This document shows, in pieces, positions 61,601 through 64,000 of a stretch of DNA of 64,000 bases. The stretch's first letter is position 1, and every line of letters begins with the position of its first letter. The stretch comes from Planctomycetota bacterium. Lineage in GTDB: Bacteria > Planctomycetota > UBA8742 > UBA2392. The DNA is taken from assembly GCA_020848275.1 (NCBI GenBank), contig JADLAK010000095.1:17816-81815 (forward strand), given 5' to 3'. The position numbers and the translations under genes are program-made. The notes beneath the pieces are model-generated. The model saw only the letters and a list, made by a program, of their open reading frames with translations, ran no database searches and had not been told where the DNA came from.

Positions 61601-61945
61601 CGTCATTTGAAGGTTGTCGTCGACAATTTGCGTGACTCAAAAGATGCTCCTCTGGATCACGCCGACCCCAAGCGCCTGCTGATCGGCTACCTGGGCGGGC
61701 TGGCGGCCGACGCCGCGTTGCTTGGCCGCGATATCGCCGCCGCACGCGAGTGGGCCGACGAACTCGTCACTTTCGACCCGACCGCGGCGCACTACGAGCT
61801 CAAGGCCGATCTCGAGCACCAGAGTTTCGACAACATCGCCGCCAACAAGTCACTGGAGAAGGCGATCGAGCTCGCGGACGAACCGGCCAAAGAAACCCTC
61901 CGCAAACGCCTCAAGGAGTGGTCAAAACCCGCAAAGAAGAAGTAG
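58625..61945 (+). CDS. Secreted beta-solenoid protein with HEAT-like C-terminus
   Basis: 1106 residues from ATG 58625, with GGAGG seven bases upstream. A signal peptide ends near RIPAED. Residues about 290-612 are a run of 28-36-residue repeats centred on G.D.Y (GGTGNDTYTEDAALIVDLGG, VDVSGDDLYQGG-like, LAGNDRYIAGNY, DGAGNDRYNTYAFANGAG and others), with an odd number of CCQGCG/GCGCH cysteine clusters. Residues about 700-960 look like HEAT/TPR helices, including WFVRRRAVAAFKNFP. No catalytic motif. The Gly-Asp/Asn-rich repeats resemble calcium-binding solenoids, but the classic RTX nonamer is absent. Its lineage is probably planctomycete-like. Confidence 0.78.
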   Translation: MKLLRLVCVAALLVLSAVRIPAEDAAAKPPVKPDADAVARGWWDAAKTEIRAALKDSGRTEDDLEQPAWYAMPYNTLGRMPLVDTALAKPLDAPEIALWADKQARDNCYSFAGLLNLADNLANATTAKVDPPDVKDEKKPEHPKEWIAGGGVVATSLQSKEGIPERVRQEVYSLVGPLGHAALSVEMMLRRLSPIQRAKLENVLLRGFLLPAGSGEQRFRAFTAPMGDIPELMSTFGQVDFVRLTTGLSLLARELGQVCRNLRDAMADPQTPQIAGVLFSAETSIGRVIIGGTGNDTYTEDAALIVDLGGDDKYFNNAGGSRPGCPVSVVIDVSGDDLYQGGDCCQGCGVAGVGILADLAGNDRYIAGNYSQGCALGGVGMLLDWSGDDDYIADIAAQSYAAFGYSVLSDAKGTDNYRIKAMGLGCASTLGVAIMADGEGDDGYRAGGYPGQGFYKDYDASFCCGAATGMREWPPTGKTTLYGGVGFFSDGAGNDRYNTYAFANGAGYLFSLGMCVESGGNDVYTGMFYTQGCGCHMGAGVCIDRGGNDIHTGGFGGEGFHHTGAVVDRGVGILLEIGGNDIYEGGGGTGFATKPSGCAICVDTAGNDTYLGDGTNGKAYMPLSDSTQSQAFFLDFGGKDNYPKPEFKDNATWRQDDFGMSRDMELAEPPARTDGWKPPEKLEGKGSVSTFERFHTTWREAAPAAPKFDCPDAMAIASAGHRYARADVIDFVGQLNVAQRLSPQVFRDLRTLMVCDDPRMRLLYVWALIQAECNDKDVFKDLSTRIEGEKNPIVRGLIATAIGTSKLDTDFTINPLLKLEQDPHWFVRRRAVAAFKNFPKKIWALWIPSGVVEREKDFRVLAQAPIVLAGAKLDQKSTAECENVLKKLMAHENGFVQGEAVWQLVMTFPTAENFGEAVKRATSTNKPLRDLKVLPLLGRVTGLTMKPEEWAAWWDKNQKTFDVAKAVALAKEINDAEALYNKGRALEAVDAMRHLKVVVDNLRDSKDAPLDHADPKRLLIGYLGGLAADAALLGRDIAAAREWADELVTFDPTAAHYELKADLEHQSFDNIAANKSLEKAIELADEPAKETLRKRLKEWSKPAKKK

Positions 61946-61957
61946 CCGCAAAAGTTT

Positions 61958-61980
61958 CTGACAGGGGTCAGTTTCTTTTG
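61958..61980 (+). terminator. Weak terminator after the beta-solenoid gene
   Basis: CTGAC (61958-61962) pairs with GTCAG (61967-61971) around AGGG, followed by TTTCTTTTG. The stem is short, so it may be partial; the arginine decarboxylase gene starts 76 bases later. Confidence 0.4.
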
Positions 61981-62055
61981 CGTAGCGCGGCCCCATCTCT
62001 ACAATGCCCGCCTCATTGATCGAACTTTTCGGGCACTGTTCGCGAGGCTTCCTCG

Positions 62056-62772
62056 ATGTACCAACTGGTTCCCACACGCGCATTCCTTACCAAAGGCGTC
62101 GGCGTCAACAAAGATTACCTCGCGAGTTTCGAGGACGCGTTGCGCGACGCGGGCATCGCCGCGCTCAACGTCGTCACCATCAGCTCGATCTTCCCGCCGC
62201 ACTGCAAGCTCATCTCCAAAGAGCGCGGCGTCAAACACCTGCATGACGGCCAGGTCGCGTTCTGCGTGATGAGCCGCCAGGCGACCAACGAATACCGCCG
62301 CATGATCGCGGCCAGCGTCGGCCTCGCCATTCCGCGCGACCGCTCGCGCTTTGGCTACCTGTCCGAACTTCACGACTACGGCATGAACGACGAGCAGTGC
62401 GGCGAGAAGGCGGAAGACCTCGCGGCCTCGATGCTCGCGACGGTGCTCGGCGTGCCGTTCGACCCGGGTAAGGCGTGGAACGAGCGCGAGCAGGAGTGGA
62501 AAATGGGCGGCCACATGGTGTCCACCCGCAACATCACCCAGACCGCCGAAGGCCCCAAGAACGGCCACTGGGCGACGGTGATCGCCGCCTGCGTGTTCAT
62601 CTTCGACAACTGGGGATTGTCGACCGACGAAGCGCGCGTTGCGGCGGCGAAGGTTCACCCGGGCGGCCTGTTGCTGCCGGAGCCGATCAACCGCCTCGAC
62701 CGTCCCAAGAAAAAGAAGAAGCTGGCGGACGACGACACGGACCAGATCATCGCGACCAGCGACACCGAGTAG
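62056..62772 (+). CDS. pdaD: Pyruvoyl-dependent arginine decarboxylase
   Basis: 238 residues, longer than archaeal PvlArgDC (about 160-165). NVVTISSIFPPHCK places the self-cleaving Ser43-Ser44 pair in the conserved V(S)S(I)P context; cleavage would give a pyruvoyl-blocked alpha chain and a beta chain of 43 residues. Other family blocks: HDGQVAFCVMS and GYLSELHDYGMN. It makes agmatine from arginine. The C-terminal about 60 residues (from KVHPGGLLLPEPINRL on) are an extension ending in a basic KKKKK stretch and an acidic tail. The agmatinase gene downstream confirms the pathway. Confidence 0.9.
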   Translation: MYQLVPTRAFLTKGVGVNKDYLASFEDALRDAGIAALNVVTISSIFPPHCKLISKERGVKHLHDGQVAFCVMSRQATNEYRRMIAASVGLAIPRDRSRFGYLSELHDYGMNDEQCGEKAEDLAASMLATVLGVPFDPGKAWNEREQEWKMGGHMVSTRNITQTAEGPKNGHWATVIAACVFIFDNWGLSTDEARVAAAKVHPGGLLLPEPINRLDRPKKKKKLADDDTDQIIATSDTE

Positions 62773-62783
62773 TTGCGACGACA

Positions 62784-62864
62784 GCCCCGCCCGCCAGGGC
62801 GGGGGAATTGCGCAGAACGAACGTACAATAAAACTCCCCCGGCCTTCCGGCCGGGGCTGTTTTT
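62784..62864 (+). promoter_or_regulatory. Terminator/attenuator-like hairpins between pdaD and speB
   Basis: CCCGCCCGCCAGGGCGGGG (about 62788-62806) folds as one hairpin. CCCCGGCC (62837-62844) and GGCCGGGG (62849-62856) form a second, followed by CTGTTTTT, a good intrinsic terminator. ACAGCCCC (62784-62791) can instead pair with GGGGCTGT (62853-62860), so two exclusive folds exist, 14 bases before the agmatinase ATG. Confidence 0.5.
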
Positions 62865-62877
62865 CCGGAACACGAAA

Positions 62878-63828
62878 ATGAAAACCAAAACCGCCAAGAC
62901 TAAAACCAGCAAAGTCAAAGCGCAGGACCTCTCGATCGCCGCGCTTGAGGTGAAGGGCGAGAACAACTACTTCGCCATCGAGCCCGATCTCGCGAGTTTC
63001 AAGCGAGCGAAATTCGTCGTGATCCAGGCGCCGTTTGACAAGACCGTCACTTACGGCGGCGGCACGGGCGGCGGCCCCGCAGCGATCTGGAACGCGAGCC
63101 AGCAAGTCGAGTTGTTCGACGAACAAACCGGCGAAGAACCCATTTTGCAGCATGGCGTTTGCACTCTCAAACCGCTGAACTGCGATTGCGACGGCGAAGA
63201 AATCAACCGGCGCATTTACGAGGTCGCGAAGCAGGTCGTGAAGGCCGGCAAGATCCCGATTTTGATCGGCGGCGAACACACCGTCAGCTTCGGCGCGGTC
63301 AAGGCGTGCTGGGAAAAATACCCGGACCTCTCGATCCTGCACTTCGACGCGCACAGCGACCTGCGCGACGAATACCACGGCCAGAAGTTCAACCACGCCA
63401 CGGCGGCGGCGCGCATGAATGAACTCGCGCCGATTGTGCAGTGCGGCATTCGTTCTCGTGAAGCCTATGAACCCGGGGCGAAGGAACGGCCGGTCACCGT
63501 CTATCACGCATTTAAATACAACCAAAGCGGCCCGTGGGTCGACGAAGCGGTCGGCAAACTTTCGCGCAACGTTTATCTCACCATCGACGTCGACGGCTTC
63601 GACCCGAGCGTGTTTCCCGCGACCGGCACACCCGAGCCGGGCGGTTTAACGTGGTGGCTCGGGCTCGAGATTATCGAGCGCGCCGCGAAGTCGCGAAACA
63701 TCGTCGGCTTCGACGTCGTCGAAGTTGCGCCCGTCAAGGGCAACCATGTCACGGAATTCGCCGCGGCGAGGCTGGTCGGCAAAGTGATTGCGTACATCGC
63801 GCGTTACTGCCTCAGCAACCGGGCATAG
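62878..63828 (+). CDS. speB: Agmatinase (ureohydrolase family)
   Basis: 316 residues from ATG 62878. Two-manganese ureohydrolase motifs: GGEHTVSFG (metal His), HFDAHSDLRDEY (three metal ligands), and TIDVDGFDPS (two metal Asp). The last conserved block EVAPVKGNHVTEFAAARL fits the family end. It hydrolyses agmatine to putrescine and urea. The preceding arginine decarboxylase gene supports agmatinase over arginase. The 50-residue basic N-terminus (MKTKTAKTKTSKVKA) is unusual; upstream in-frame codons only translate the intergenic hairpins. It ends just before repeat family A. Confidence 0.88.
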   Translation: MKTKTAKTKTSKVKAQDLSIAALEVKGENNYFAIEPDLASFKRAKFVVIQAPFDKTVTYGGGTGGGPAAIWNASQQVELFDEQTGEEPILQHGVCTLKPLNCDCDGEEINRRIYEVAKQVVKAGKIPILIGGEHTVSFGAVKACWEKYPDLSILHFDAHSDLRDEYHGQKFNHATAAARMNELAPIVQCGIRSREAYEPGAKERPVTVYHAFKYNQSGPWVDEAVGKLSRNVYLTIDVDGFDPSVFPATGTPEPGGLTWWLGLEIIERAAKSRNIVGFDVVEVAPVKGNHVTEFAAARLVGKVIAYIARYCLSNRA

Positions 63829-63837
63829 CTTTTGTCT

Positions 63838-63990
63838 TCCGTGGTGCGGACATTCTTGTCCGGCCGAAGAAAGCAGTCCCGTGGGGCGGACATTCTTGTC
63901 CGCCCGACCGGCGAAGCCGGTCGAATTGTGGGTAGTGGGTCCGTTTGGCCGAATGCCTTTCGTAGCGCGGGCGTCTCGCCCGCAGTCGCG
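63838..63990. repeat. Palindromic repeat family A, double copy, plus GCGGGCG palindrome
   Basis: GTGGTGCGGACATTCTTGTC (63841) and GTGGGGCGGACATTCTTGTC (63881) are two tandem copies 40 bases apart. GACCGGC/GCCGGTC (63906-63922) and GCGGGCGTCTCGCCCGC (63967-63983) are further hairpins. The last 170 bases of the window have no gene. Confidence 0.75.
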
Positions 63991-64000
63991 GGCCAAAGGC

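Noticed and set aside
63534..63935. Plus-strand open frame at the end of the agmatinase gene
   Set aside because: Out of frame with speB and running into the palindromes at 63841; its translation contains GADILVRPKK and GGHSCPP, typical of repeat family A.

Overview
The window is a GC-rich, gene-dense stretch of a Gram-negative bacterial chromosome. A lipid A-type acyltransferase pair, many lipobox lipoproteins, very large secreted proteins with NHL, TPR, LRR or beta-solenoid repeats, and intergenic spaces packed with palindromic repeats suggest a Planctomycetota or other PVC-type genome. That placement is inference: no rRNA or other taxonomic marker is present. No tRNA, rRNA, CRISPR array, phage or intact insertion sequence was found.

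Layout. 1-1802: tandem LpxL/HtrB-like acyltransferases (the first cut by the window edge) and a small membrane protein. 1803-2176: repeat-rich gap. 2177-5340: a fused FAD monooxygenase/Old Yellow Enzyme, overlapping plsC. 5384-14961 (minus): three tandem giant lipoproteins with Ig-like (He_PIG) plus NHL-propeller architecture. 15290-19702: a TMTC-like membrane GT-C/TPR protein. 19703-20282: a non-coding gap rich in inverted repeats, leading into an HU gene, then tsaE. 21458-31773: a class III aminotransferase, three uncharacterised envelope proteins, mutS, an LRR protein and a ferredoxin-NADP reductase. 31867-39676: the most striking part, six consecutive secreted paralogues (here called the EWG family) ending at a strong terminator. 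40022-43330: a large surface protein with prepeptidase-like domains and a C-terminal anchoring tail. 43481-47402: acyl-CoA dehydrogenase, a lipoprotein and a cytochrome P460-like lipoprotein. 47457-51565: three TPR proteins. 51645-54201: a small basic protein (minus), then an ECF sigma factor overlapping a DUF4349 membrane protein. 54299-58435: class II aldolase, an uncharacterised membrane protein, a DEDDh exonuclease and a MgtC/DUF4010-type membrane protein. 58625-61945: a beta-solenoid/HEAT secreted protein. 62056-63828: pyruvoyl-dependent arginine decarboxylase and agmatinase, which together convert arginine to putrescine through agmatine.

How the genes relate. The strongest functional units are arginine decarboxylase plus agmatinase (polyamine synthesis), the sigma/DUF4349 pair (a probable sigma and membrane regulator), and the acyltransferase and monooxygenase-plsC clusters (lipid and CoA-ester metabolism). 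The six-gene EWG array, the NHL trio and the TPR trio are lineage-style tandem amplifications of uncharacterised proteins.

Non-coding content. At least ten families of short palindromic repeats lie between genes and sometimes inside them. One element, present at 1884-2092 and 52179-52344, has identical flanking blocks around a hairpin whose stem sequence differs between copies, which suggests that the structure is what is conserved. A multibranched RNA-like fold lies at 19931-20026.
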